From Gemmatimonadota bacterium (GTDB lineage Bacteria > Gemmatimonadota > Gemmatimonadetes > Palauibacterales > Palauibacteraceae): a stretch of 39,225 bases of DNA. Where the stretch lies: NCBI GenBank assembly GCA_022820995.1, contig JAJEEM010000005.1, positions 1-39,225 of the forward strand, written 5' to 3'. Positions 8,788-16,599 of the stretch are shown one piece after another (the first letter of the stretch is position 1; every line of letters begins with the position of its first letter). A program made the position numbers and the translations under genes. The notes beneath the pieces were generated by a model. That model was not told the origin of the DNA and made no database searches. It was given only the letters and a program-made list of their open reading frames with translations.

Positions 8788-9768
8788 ATGAGGGTTCTCT
8801 TCTGGGGCACGCCGGAGTTCGGACTCCCGTCGCTGGAGGCGATGCGGCGGGCGGGGCACGACATCGCGGGGGTCGTCACGAACCCGGACCGGCGCGCCGG
8901 CCGGGGGAGGCGTCCGCGGACGAGTCCGGTGAAGGCGTGGGCGCTCGAGGCCGGAGTGCCCGTGCTGCAGCCCGAGCGTCCCGGCGACGAGGCCTTCCTC
9001 GCCGCCGCCCGCCGCCTGCGTCCCGACATCTCCGTCGTCGCGGCGTACGGCCGTCTCCTCCCGCAGGCGGCGCTCGATCTGCCGCCGCTCGGATCGCTGA
9101 ACGTGCACGCGTCGCTTCTGCCCGCGCTGCGCGGCGCGGCCCCCATCAACTGGGCCATCATCCGGGGGCACCGCGAGTCCGGGGTCAGCATCCAGCGCAT
9201 GGTCGCGGAACTCGACGCCGGTCCCGTACTCGGGCAGACCCGGATCCGCATCCCGGCGGCGATGACGGCCGGGGCACTGTACGCGGAGGCGGCGGAGGCC
9301 GGGGGCGCGCGGCTCGTCGCGGTGCTCGGCGACCTGGCGGCCGGGCGGGCGGTGGAGCGGGCGCAGGACGACGCGCGCGCGACATGGGCGCCGAAGCTCG
9401 ACCGCGAGGCGGCGCGCATCGACTGGTCCCGCCCCGCGGCCGAAGTGGCGAACCGGATCCGCGGCTGCGATCCGTGGCCCGCCGCGTGGACGTCGCTGGC
9501 CGCGCCAGCCGCCCTCGCCGGGAGAACCGTGCAGTGCTTCGAGCCTTGCGTCGACGGTCCCCCTGCGGGCGGGGCCGACGCGGACGGCGCGCTCTCCGGC
9601 ACCGCGCCGGGCACCGTGATCCGGGCCGATCCCGTGCGGGGGCTGCGCGTCGCGACGGGATCGGGCACGGTCGCCATCGGCGCCGTGAAGCCGGCCGGCC
9701 GCCGCCGCATGAGCGCGGCCGAGTGGGTTAGGGGCCTCCCGGACCCGAAGGAGGTCCGCTTCGACTGA
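8788..9768 (+). CDS. fmt: Methionyl-tRNA formyltransferase
   Basis: Formylates initiator Met-tRNA using 10-formyl-tetrahydrofolate. The 326-residue protein has the N-terminal F-W-G-T-P-E-F-G start, the catalytic stretch L-N-V-H-A-S-L-L-P-x-x-R-G-A-A-P-I with its Asn/His pair, and E-L-D-A-G carrying the catalytic Asp. A smaller C-terminal OB-like domain follows (K-L-D-R-E-A-A-R-I-D-W). A weak AGGGG site precedes ATG 8788. The coding end abuts the TenI/ThiE-like frame. Confidence 0.95.
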   Translation: MRVLFWGTPEFGLPSLEAMRRAGHDIAGVVTNPDRRAGRGRRPRTSPVKAWALEAGVPVLQPERPGDEAFLAAARRLRPDISVVAAYGRLLPQAALDLPPLGSLNVHASLLPALRGAAPINWAIIRGHRESGVSIQRMVAELDAGPVLGQTRIRIPAAMTAGALYAEAAEAGGARLVAVLGDLAAGRAVERAQDDARATWAPKLDREAARIDWSRPAAEVANRIRGCDPWPAAWTSLAAPAALAGRTVQCFEPCVDGPPAGGADADGALSGTAPGTVIRADPVRGLRVATGSGTVAIGAVKPAGRRRMSAAEWVRGLPDPKEVRFD

Positions 9769-9865
9769 GTCACGACTTCCGCGACTCCACGTCCTCGTTT
9801 CGGAGCGGGAACTGGGCGGCCCGGGCGATCCGGGCGGCCCGGGCGGGCTCGCCGCGGTCGAGCGC

Positions 9866-10474
9866 GTGCTGGAGCGCGCGGCCCCCCTCGCGGTCCATCT
9901 GCGGGCCCGGATCAATGCCCGGCGGATGTTCGAAGTCGCGAACCGGCTCGCCCCCATCGCGTCCCGCGCCGGGGGCTGGCTCGTCGTGAACGGACGGCCC
10001 GATGTGGCGCTGGCGGCGGGTGCGCGGGCCGTACAACTTGGGCGGGCCGCGCTCCGGGTGGAGGAGACGCGCCGAATGGTCCGGGCGTGCGCGGGCCGGC
10101 TCGCGATCGGGGCCTCCGTGCATGACGCGGAAGGGGCGTTGCGGGCGGCCCGGGAGGGCGCCGACTACCTCGTGCTCGGCACGATCTACGCGACGCCCTC
10201 GCACCCGGGAGTCGAGGGAAGCGGCCCCGCGGCCGTGTCCGCGGTCCGCCGCCGGCTGACCGCCCACCGGCTTGCCGTTCATCGGCCGTCCGCCCGGCGT
10301 CCGCCCCCGATCCTCGCGATCGGAGGCGTCGCCGCGGATCGGATCGAAGAGGTGACGGAGGCCGGAGCGTACGGCATCGTGGTGGGGCGGGCCGTGTGGT
10401 CCGCGCCCGACCCGGCGCGGTCCGCGCTCGGCCTGCGCAGACAGCTCGACCGGCTGGACCGGCGGGACGGCTGA
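9866..10474 (+). CDS. TenI/ThiE family protein (thiazole tautomerase or thiamine-phosphate synthase)
   Basis: GTG 9866 is the first ordinary start (202 residues), but similarity to the family seems to begin upstream: the same frame from 9776 reads L-P-R-L-H-V-L-V-S, like the first beta strand of the TIM barrel. No ATG, GTG or TTG exists between the in-frame stop at 9710 and 9866. The body has V-N-G-R-P-D-V-A-L, G-A-S-V-H, G-T-I-Y-A-T-P and A-I-G-G-V. V-N-G-R and the G-V-E-G-S-G region resemble B. subtilis TenI (thiazole tautomerase, which acts after ThiG) more than ThiE as I recall them; but the histidine I associate with TenI catalysis is Thr here. Position next to thiS and thiG supports a thiazole role. 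Function unresolved between the two. Confidence 0.7.
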   Translation: MLERAAPLAVHLRARINARRMFEVANRLAPIASRAGGWLVVNGRPDVALAAGARAVQLGRAALRVEETRRMVRACAGRLAIGASVHDAEGALRAAREGADYLVLGTIYATPSHPGVEGSGPAAVSAVRRRLTAHRLAVHRPSARRPPPILAIGGVAADRIEEVTEAGAYGIVVGRAVWSAPDPARSALGLRRQLDRLDRRDG

Positions 10475-10516
10475 CCGGGTACGAAGCGCACGCCGGACGG
10501 ATCGCTGACCGGATAC
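10471..10516 (+). repeat. Imperfect 13-base direct repeat before thiS
   Basis: CTGACCGGGTACG at 10471-10483 recurs as CTGACCGGATACG at 10504-10516, one mismatch, 33 bases apart, in the short gap before thiS. It could be a binding site or chance in GC-rich DNA. Confidence 0.4.
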
Positions 10517-10523
10517 GGATTTC

Positions 10524-10733
10524 ATGGAAACCATGCAGATACAGGTGAACGGAAGGGAGCGGGACGTTCCCGCGGGAACGTCCGTCGCGACGTTGCTCCG
10601 GGATCTCGGACTCGATGGACGCATGCTCGTCGTCGAACTCAACCGGCGGATCGTCCGTCCGCCCGAGATCGAGAGCGTGCAGCTGGAAGCGGGGGACCGC
10701 GTCGAACTCGTCCATTTCGTGGGAGGCGGGTGA
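10524..10733 (+). CDS. thiS: Sulfur carrier protein ThiS
   Basis: A 69-residue ubiquitin-fold protein ending in Gly-Gly-Gly. The C-terminal glycine pair is adenylated and converted to a thiocarboxylate that gives sulfur to ThiG. The family pattern is clear: Q-V-N-G-R near the start, V-A-T-L-L-R-D-L-G-L, V-E-L-N-R and the terminal D-R-V-E-L-V-H-F-V-G-G-G. A second ATG at 10533 would give a tighter N-terminus (M-Q-I-Q-V-N-G) and is an equally plausible start. One base separates it from thiG. No ThiF, ThiO, ThiC or ThiD is present in the window. Confidence 0.9.
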   Translation: METMQIQVNGRERDVPAGTSVATLLRDLGLDGRMLVVELNRRIVRPPEIESVQLEAGDRVELVHFVGGG

Positions 10734-10734
10734 G

Positions 10735-11511
10735 ATGGCGCCGCTCGAAATCGCCGGCCGCACGTTCGCCTCCCGGCTCATCGTCGGAACGGGAAAATAC
10801 CCGAGTCCCGAGATCATGCTCGAAGCGATCCGGGCCTCCGGCGCCGACATGGTCACCGTCGCGGTGCGCCGGGTCGACATCGAGAATCCGGACCGCGACG
10901 ACATCCTCCGCACGCTGAGTCCGGACGAGTTCAGCCTCCTGCCGAACACCGCCGCCTGCTACAGCGCCGAGGAGGCGATCCGCGCGGCGCGGCTGGGGCG
11001 GGCGGCGGGCATGAGCGACTGGGTGAAGCTCGAGGTCATCGGCGACGCCGACACGCTCCTCCCCCACACCGAAGACCTGATCGAGGCCACGCGCGTGCTC
11101 GTCGCCGAGGGGTTCGTCGTGCTCCCGTACACGAACGACGATCTCATCACGGCGTTGCGGCTCGAAGAAGCCGGGGCCGCCGCGGTGATGCCGCTCGCCT
11201 CGCCGATCGGGAGCGGTCTCGGACTCCTCAACCCGCTCAACATCCGCATCATCAAGTCCCGCCTGTCCGTTCCGGTCATCGTCGACGCCGGCGTGGGCAC
11301 GGCATCCGACGCCTGCGCGACGATGGAGCAGGGCGTGGACGGGATCCTCATGAACACCGCGATCGCGGCGGCGGAGGACCCGGTGGAGATGGCAGGCGCA
11401 ATGCGGCTGGCGGTGGAAGCGGGCCGGCGCGCCTACCTCGCCGGCCGCATGCCCCGACGTGAATGGGCGGTGCCTTCGAGCCCGCTCGAGGGCGTGTCGC
11501 CGCCGGCTTGA
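10735..11511 (+). CDS. thiG: Thiazole synthase ThiG
   Basis: Makes the thiazole-phosphate half of thiamine from deoxyxylulose 5-phosphate, dehydroglycine and ThiS thiocarboxylate. The 258-residue TIM-barrel protein has the Schiff-base lysine K98 in W-V-K-L-E-V-I-G-D, plus S-R-L-I-V-G-T-G-K-Y, V-A-V-R-R, P-L-A-S-P-I-G-S-G-L-G and D-A-G-V-G-T-A-S-D-A. A GGGAGGCGGG ribosome binding site within the end of thiS decides ATG 10735. The 3' end overlaps rsmB. Confidence 0.96.
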   Translation: MAPLEIAGRTFASRLIVGTGKYPSPEIMLEAIRASGADMVTVAVRRVDIENPDRDDILRTLSPDEFSLLPNTAACYSAEEAIRAARLGRAAGMSDWVKLEVIGDADTLLPHTEDLIEATRVLVAEGFVVLPYTNDDLITALRLEEAGAAAVMPLASPIGSGLGLLNPLNIRIIKSRLSVPVIVDAGVGTASDACATMEQGVDGILMNTAIAAAEDPVEMAGAMRLAVEAGRRAYLAGRMPRREWAVPSSPLEGVSPPA

Positions 11512-12818
11512 ACCCCCGCGCGGCGGCCCACCGGATCCTGGGCGAGGTGCGGCGCGGGACGCTTTCAGACCGCGCGGCCTCTCGCATCCTCCCGGCCGTG
11601 GACCCGGCCGACCGCGGACTCGCGCTGGACATCGCCTTCGGCTGCCTCCGGCTGCGCGCCCGGCTCGATGCCTGGATCCGGGCCTGCGCCGACCGGCCGC
11701 CTTCCCGCATGGACCGGGCGGTGCGCGACTGGCTTCGCATCGGCGCCTACCAGCTGACGGAGTTGCGGACGCCGGACCACGCGGCGGTGGGTGAAACCGT
11801 CGGCGCGGCGCGTTCCGCGCTGGGGCGCCGGCGCGCGGGGTACGTGAACGCCGTTCTCCGGGCGCTCGCGAGGCGCCGCGACGCCGATTCCGGCGGCGGT
11901 CCGGACGCGCCCGCGGGCGCCGATCCATTCCCCGATCCGGAGGCGGATCCGGTGGGACACCTGTGCTCCTGGGGTTCGCATCCGGAGTGGCTCGTCCGTC
12001 GGTGGCTCGCGCGCTGGGAGCTGGCGGACGTGCGGCGGCTCGTCGAACGGCAGAACCGGCCGCCGGACGTCATCGTACGGATGCTGACCGGGGAGGATCC
12101 GGCGCCGCCCGACGGCGTGGAACTCGAGCCCGTCCCGGGTTGGCCGCGCTCCTACCGGCTCGAAAGGGGGCTGCCGAAGACGGCGCTCTCCCACCTGCGG
12201 GCGGTGGTTCAGGACCCCGCGGCCTCCGCCGTGGTAGATTATGCAGGAGACCGGCTCGCGGAGCCTGTGCTCGACGTGTGCGCGGCGCCGGGCACGAAGG
12301 CCCTGGGGCTCGCCGCCGGGTACGGCGTGCCGGTCGTGGCGCTCGACATCTCGCACCGGCGGCTGGCTCGCCTCGGCGCGCCGGCCCGCCGGCTCGGGCT
12401 GCCGGTGAGCTCGGCCGTCGCCGACGCGCGGCGGCTTCCGGTCGCCGAGGCCGGGACCGTGCTGGCCGATGTGCCCTGCACGGGCACCGGAGTACTGCGG
12501 CGGCGGGCCGACGCCCGCTGGCGGCTCGGACAGCGCGGCCTCGACGACCTCGTCGCCCTGCAGCGCGAGATCGTGGACGCGTGCGCGGCGGCCGTGAGGC
12601 CGGGCGGGCTGCTCGTGTACAGCACGTGTTCGCTCGAACGCGAGGAGAACGAAGAACAGGTGGACGCCTTTCTGGACCGCAGGCCCGACTACCGGCGCGA
12701 TCCGCCCGGCGCGGGCGCGCGCACCGACTGCGTGACGCCTCGCGGCGATCTCTTCGTGCGCCCCTGGCTCACGGGCACGGACGGCGCCTACGCCGCGCGT
12801 CTGCGGCGGATCGCGTGA
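11508..12818 (+). CDS. rsmB: 16S rRNA (cytosine-967-C5)-methyltransferase RsmB
   Basis: Methylates C967 of 16S rRNA with SAM. From TTG 11508 the protein has 436 residues. An N-terminal NusB-like helical domain (A-A-H-R-I-L-G-E-V, D-I-A-F-G-C-L-R) is followed by a Rossmann methyltransferase with motif I C-A-A-P-G-T-K. It has both expected cysteines: C324 in D-V-P-C-T-G-T-G (motif IV) and C374 in Y-S-T-C-S (motif VI). The TTG overlaps the thiG stop as TTGA and lies right at the conserved N-terminus; an in-frame ATG at 11463 would add 15 residues. The serine-proline context usual before G in motif I is kept as A-A-P-G. The gene is often next to def-fmt; here the thiamine block lies between them. 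Confidence 0.93.
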   Translation: MNPRAAAHRILGEVRRGTLSDRAASRILPAVDPADRGLALDIAFGCLRLRARLDAWIRACADRPPSRMDRAVRDWLRIGAYQLTELRTPDHAAVGETVGAARSALGRRRAGYVNAVLRALARRRDADSGGGPDAPAGADPFPDPEADPVGHLCSWGSHPEWLVRRWLARWELADVRRLVERQNRPPDVIVRMLTGEDPAPPDGVELEPVPGWPRSYRLERGLPKTALSHLRAVVQDPAASAVVDYAGDRLAEPVLDVCAAPGTKALGLAAGYGVPVVALDISHRRLARLGAPARRLGLPVSSAVADARRLPVAEAGTVLADVPCTGTGVLRRRADARWRLGQRGLDDLVALQREIVDACAAAVRPGGLLVYSTCSLEREENEEQVDAFLDRRPDYRRDPPGAGARTDCVTPRGDLFVRPWLTGTDGAYAARLRRIA

Positions 12819-12825
12819 GAGCTCC

Positions 12826-13635
12826 GTGAGATTCCTGCGCCTGACCCTCGTCTTCGCCGCCCTGTTCGGTGCCGGCTACCTGTACGCCGCGATCCGGCTC
12901 TTCCCGGCGGCGGAAGATCCGACCGATGTCGATTTCACCGAGATCCCGGATCTCACGGGGGTGTCCCTGGCCGAGGCCGGGCAGCGCCTCTCCGCGCTGG
13001 GGCTCGTCTCCACCGAGCAGGGCCGTCTCCATCACGGCGAGATTCCCGCGGGCGCCGTCGTCGCCCAGCGACCGCTCCCCGGCCAGCTCGCCCGGGCCGG
13101 GGACACGGTCGTGCTCACGACGAGCGCCGGTATCGAAACGCGCCGCGTGCCCGATCTCGCCGGGCTCCCGAGCGGCGAGGCCGCGACCCTCCTCACCCGG
13201 CTCGGCTTCGAGATCGACATCGAGGAGACCGACGAGAGCGCCGTCGCCGGCGCGATCCGCACGGAGCCCGCCGCCGGGACGAGCCTCCCTCTCCCCGCCC
13301 GCGTCCGCCTCTTCGTCAGCCAGGGGAAGGCGATCGTCGCCGTTCCCGATCTTCAGGGCCGCCACGTCGACGACCTCGAGCTTCTTCTCGAGGAGGTCGA
13401 GCTCCGGCTGGGCGCCGTCCGCTACCAGGCCGAGGCCCCGGAGGTGCCCGGACGCGTCATCTTCCAGAGTCCGGCCGCCGGCTCCGCGCTCCGGGGGGAC
13501 GGGTTCGTCTCCGTGATCGTGGCCGGGACGCCGCCCGACTCCGCCACCTCGGACCTCACGAGAGACGCCCCCCGCGACACGGTTCCCGCGACCCGCGACG
13601 CGGTGGCCGCGACCCCCGGCAGCGAGAGAGTCTAG
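12826..13635 (+). CDS. PASTA-domain membrane-anchored protein
   Basis: A 269-residue protein with an N-terminal membrane helix (about residues 5-22) and three consecutive PASTA domains of about 65-70 residues, each opening with a V/I-P-D-L pattern (I-P-D-L-T-G, V-P-D-L-A-G, V-P-D-L-Q-G) and having the usual G-x-V-x-x-Q-x-P-x-x-G/A close. The tail is rich in Thr, Asp and Ala. PASTA domains bind cell-wall fragments in Gram-positive kinases and penicillin-binding proteins. Here there is no kinase or transpeptidase domain, so the role is unknown; an envelope sensor or scaffold in the periplasm is an inference. GTG 12826 starts 7 bases after rsmB; the stop abuts the next ATG. Confidence 0.85.
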   Translation: MRFLRLTLVFAALFGAGYLYAAIRLFPAAEDPTDVDFTEIPDLTGVSLAEAGQRLSALGLVSTEQGRLHHGEIPAGAVVAQRPLPGQLARAGDTVVLTTSAGIETRRVPDLAGLPSGEAATLLTRLGFEIDIEETDESAVAGAIRTEPAAGTSLPLPARVRLFVSQGKAIVAVPDLQGRHVDDLELLLEEVELRLGAVRYQAEAPEVPGRVIFQSPAAGSALRGDGFVSVIVAGTPPDSATSDLTRDAPRDTVPATRDAVAATPGSERV

Positions 13636-14583
13636 ATGGACTTCAAGAGCGCGTTCACGAAGAACTGGCCCTACAAGGTCGCGGCGATCGTGCTGTCCGT
13701 GCTTCTCTGGCTCAGCGTGTCGGCCGACGCCGAGATCGCCGAGCAGCCGGTGTCGACGCTCCTCGAGATCCAGGTGAGCGATTCCGCGTGGAGTCTGCGC
13801 GAAGTAAGGCCCGCCGAGATTACGACCACCTTCCGCGGCCGCCTGAACGAGGTGTTCGCCGCCCGCTTCGAGCGGCCCGTGATCCGGAAGGTTCTCGACC
13901 AGGTCGAGGACACCGTGGTCCAGGTTCCGCTCTCGGCCTCCGAGGTCATTTACAACCGCGAACTCGGGCTCGATCCCGTGGGCGTCTCTCCGGGAGCCGT
14001 CACCGTGTACCTGGAGGAGCGGGTCGGGAAGCGGGTCGCGGTCTCCGGCCGGACGGATGCGAGGGCGGCGGCGGGCGTGCTCGTCGTCGGCATGCAGGTC
14101 GCCCCCGACAGCGTTTGGCTCCAGGGGCCCGCGTCCTTCGTCAACCAGATCTCCGAGGTGACGACGGCCATGCTCGAGGTCGGCGCCGTCTCCACGCGCG
14201 TGACCCAGCAACTCGAGATCGCCCTGCCGCCGGACCTCGCGGGACTCTCCGTCGAGCCCGCCACCGTGATCGCGACCGTCGATGTCGACTCTCTCCGCAC
14301 GCGCCTGTTCGCGATCGAGGTCGTCACCACGGGCCCGCGGGCCCTCATGGCCTCCGTGGATCCGCCGAGCGTCACCGTGGCGGTCACCGGACCCGCGGCC
14401 ATCGTGGACGGACTCGATCCGGGGGACCTCAGCGTGACGGTCGAGATCCCCAATACCTTCGAATCGACGGGCTCCTACCCTGTGCGCGCCGAGTTGCCCG
14501 ACACCGTGGTCGGCACGGTGACGATCGACCTCGTTCCGGAGCGGGTGAGCGCGGGCATCGCCTCCGACCCGCCGGACCGATAG
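13636..14583 (+). CDS. YbbR-like domain protein
   Basis: A 315-residue protein beginning M-D-F-K-S-A-F-T-K-N-W-P-Y-K, then a membrane helix (A-A-I-V-L-S-V-L-L-W-L-S-V, residues 16-28) and about three YbbR repeats of 80-90 residues outside the membrane. The pattern N-W-x-x-K-x-x-A-hydrophobic-L-W-x-x-V is typical of YbbR proteins. In Firmicutes such proteins (CdaR) regulate the cyclic di-AMP cyclase CdaA encoded next door; no cyclase gene is seen here, so that role is only possible. ATG follows the PASTA stop with no gap, so the two are probably co-translated. Confidence 0.85.
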   Translation: MDFKSAFTKNWPYKVAAIVLSVLLWLSVSADAEIAEQPVSTLLEIQVSDSAWSLREVRPAEITTTFRGRLNEVFAARFERPVIRKVLDQVEDTVVQVPLSASEVIYNRELGLDPVGVSPGAVTVYLEERVGKRVAVSGRTDARAAAGVLVVGMQVAPDSVWLQGPASFVNQISEVTTAMLEVGAVSTRVTQQLEIALPPDLAGLSVEPATVIATVDVDSLRTRLFAIEVVTTGPRALMASVDPPSVTVAVTGPAAIVDGLDPGDLSVTVEIPNTFESTGSYPVRAELPDTVVGTVTIDLVPERVSAGIASDPPDR

Positions 14584-14618
14584 ACACGCCGGCCGCCCCG
14601 GGCGCCGGGCCGAGCCCC

Positions 14619-15701
14619 GTGGCGCCCGTCGCCGCCTTCAAGGGCGGGCCGATCCTCGGCATCGAGACCTCCTGCGACGAGACCTCCGCCGCCGTTGTCG
14701 ATGAGGACGGGATCCGCAGCCTCGCGATCGCCTCGCAGGACGCGCACGCCGCGTTCGGGGGCGTGGTGCCGGAGATCGCCGCCCGCGAGCACATCCGCTC
14801 GCTCGACGCGATGGTGCGGCACGCCATGCGCGAGGCGGAGGTCGGCCACGCGGACATCGCGGGCGTCGGCGTGACGGCGGGGCCCGGGCTCGTGGGCGCC
14901 CTGCTCGCGGGCGTGAACTGGGCCAAGGCCTACGCCTTCGCGCGCGGGCTTCCCCTCCTCGGCGTCCATCACATGGAGGGACACCTTTTCGGCACCGCGC
15001 TCGAGCACGAGAGCGCGCAGCCTCCCTTCATCGGCCTCCTCGTATCGGGCGGACACACCCTGCTGCTGCAGGCGCGGGCGTGGGGGAGCTACCGCCTCCT
15101 CGGCCAGACGCGGGACGACGCGGCGGGCGAGGCGTTCGACAAGGTCGCGCGCCGGCTCGGACTGCCGTATCCGGGAGGGCCCCAGATCCAGCGCGCGGCG
15201 GAGAGGAGCGCGGCGGCAAGGGGCACGGCGGGTGGCGCGGCGGGACGCTTCCGGCTCCCGCGTCCGATGCTGAGCCGGCGCGATCTGCCCGGCGATCCCG
15301 CGTACTACGACATGTCCTTTTCCGGTCTGAAGACCGCCGTGGCGCGGATCGCCGGACAGCTCGAGGAGGAGGGCGCCCTCGCCGACGCCGTCGACGACCT
15401 CGCGGCGGACTTTCAGGAGGCCGTGGTCGACGTCCTCGCCGAGAAGACGCGCCGCGCCGTGGAACAGACGGGCTGCCGGCGGGTCGTGCTGGGCGGGGGA
15501 GTGGCGCGGAACTCCCGCCTTCGTGAAGGTTTAGCCGAGCGCCTGGGCTCGTCCGGGGAGTTGTACGCCCCTTCTCCCCGCCTCGCGACGGACAACGCGG
15601 CGATGATCGCCGCGGCCGCACGGTTCCGCCTGGCGAGAGGGGAACGCAGCCCGTGGTCGCTCAACGCCGAAGCGGCGCTCGCGTTTCCCGGCCTCGCGTA
15701 G
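14619..15701 (+). CDS. tsaD: tRNA threonylcarbamoyladenosine transferase subunit TsaD
   Basis: Transfers threonylcarbamoyl onto A37 of ANN-decoding tRNAs, working with TsaB/TsaE (not in the window). The 360-residue protein has I-L-G-I-E-T-S-C-D-E-T-S at the start, the metal pair H118-x3-H122 (H-M-E-G-H), S-G-G-H-T, D-D-A-A-G-E-A-F-D-K, S-F-S-G-L-K-T-A and G-G-V-A-R-N, all family hallmarks. GTG 14619 is the best ordinary start; it leaves about 10 residues before the conserved region. It lies 35 bases after the YbbR gene. Confidence 0.94.
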   Translation: MAPVAAFKGGPILGIETSCDETSAAVVDEDGIRSLAIASQDAHAAFGGVVPEIAAREHIRSLDAMVRHAMREAEVGHADIAGVGVTAGPGLVGALLAGVNWAKAYAFARGLPLLGVHHMEGHLFGTALEHESAQPPFIGLLVSGGHTLLLQARAWGSYRLLGQTRDDAAGEAFDKVARRLGLPYPGGPQIQRAAERSAAARGTAGGAAGRFRLPRPMLSRRDLPGDPAYYDMSFSGLKTAVARIAGQLEEEGALADAVDDLAADFQEAVVDVLAEKTRRAVEQTGCRRVVLGGGVARNSRLREGLAERLGSSGELYAPSPRLATDNAAMIAAAARFRLARGERSPWSLNAEAALAFPGLA

Positions 15702-15756
15702 CGGCCGGCGCGGAAGCCCGAACCGCCAACGAGCAGCACAGCAGCCAACGAGGAGC

Positions 15757-16599
15757 GTGCCAGACGTGTATCCCGAACTCTTCACACTGACGCTGCCGGT
15801 TCTCGGCGAGATCACGATCACCACCTTCGGGGTGATGATGGCGCTCGCCTTTCTGAGCGGGTACCTGGTCCTGCGCAAGGAGACGGTGCGCCTCGGCGCC
15901 GCGGGCGACCTCGCGGCGGACATGCTGCTGGGGGCGCTGATCGGCGGCATCGTCGGCGCGAAGTTCTACTACGTGCTCCTCTACTGGGACCGGACCGTGC
16001 TCGACCCGCTGGGGATGATCTTCTCGCGCAGCGGCCTCGTCTGGTACGGCGGGTTCATCGGCGGGTTCATCGGCGTCATGTGGGTGCTGTACCGGCGACC
16101 CGTCACTCCCGGCCTCGGGGTGGACGCGATCGCGCCCGCCCTCCCCCTCGCCTACGGCATCGGCCGCATCGGCTGTTTCCTCGTCGGCGACGACTACGGG
16201 CGCCCGACGGAATCGTTCGCCGGCATCGCCTTCCCCAACGGCCTCCCGCCCACGACCGCCGGCAACCTGCGGCGTTTCGGGGCGGAGGTGGATCCCGCGA
16301 TCCCGGACGCCCAGGTCCTCTCCGTCCACCCCACGCAGCTCTACGAGACGGGCCTCTCCCTCGTCATCTTCTTCCTCCTGTGGCGGCTGCGGCGGCACCC
16401 GCACTTCCAGGGGTGGCTGTTCGGCATGTGGCTCGCGATGGCCGCGGTCGAGCGCTTCGTCGTCGAGTTCTTCCGCGCCAAGGACGACCGCTTCTTCGGA
16501 AGCATCACCCTCGCCCAGGTGATCTCGGTCCTGATGTTCGCGGGCGGCGTCGCGCTCATCGTCAAGCTGCGCCGCCGGGCCGCAGAGGCGGCGGTGTGA
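15757..16599 (+). CDS. lgt: Prolipoprotein diacylglyceryl transferase
   Basis: Adds diacylglycerol to the lipobox cysteine of exported lipoproteins, several of which occur in this window. The 280-residue protein has about seven membrane helices, the signature G-R-I-G-C-F-L-V-G-D-D-Y-G-R (usual form G-R-x-G-N-F-x-N-G-E), H-P-T-Q-L-Y-E, and E-R-F-V-V-E-F-F-R with the C-terminal essential Arg. The segment W-Y-G-G-F-I-G-G takes the place of the F-H-G-G-L segment of E. coli, so the histidine there is Tyr. An AGGAG at 15751-15755 ends one base before GTG 15757, so GTG 15766 may be the real start (277 residues). The stop overlaps the Omp85 gene start. Confidence 0.88.
   Translation: MPDVYPELFTLTLPVLGEITITTFGVMMALAFLSGYLVLRKETVRLGAAGDLAADMLLGALIGGIVGAKFYYVLLYWDRTVLDPLGMIFSRSGLVWYGGFIGGFIGVMWVLYRRPVTPGLGVDAIAPALPLAYGIGRIGCFLVGDDYGRPTESFAGIAFPNGLPPTTAGNLRRFGAEVDPAIPDAQVLSVHPTQLYETGLSLVIFFLLWRLRRHPHFQGWLFGMWLAMAAVERFVVEFFRAKDDRFFGSITLAQVISVLMFAGGVALIVKLRRRAAEAAV

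Noticed and set aside
10475..10523. Possible TPP riboswitch before thiS/thiG
   Set aside because: The gap is 49 bases and lacks the conserved CTGAGA and the GAA/CCTGAT elements. A short direct repeat is all that is seen.
13950..14580. Open frames antisense to the YbbR gene
   Set aside because: Composition (Ser/Thr/Arg) and lack of motifs mark them as shadows.
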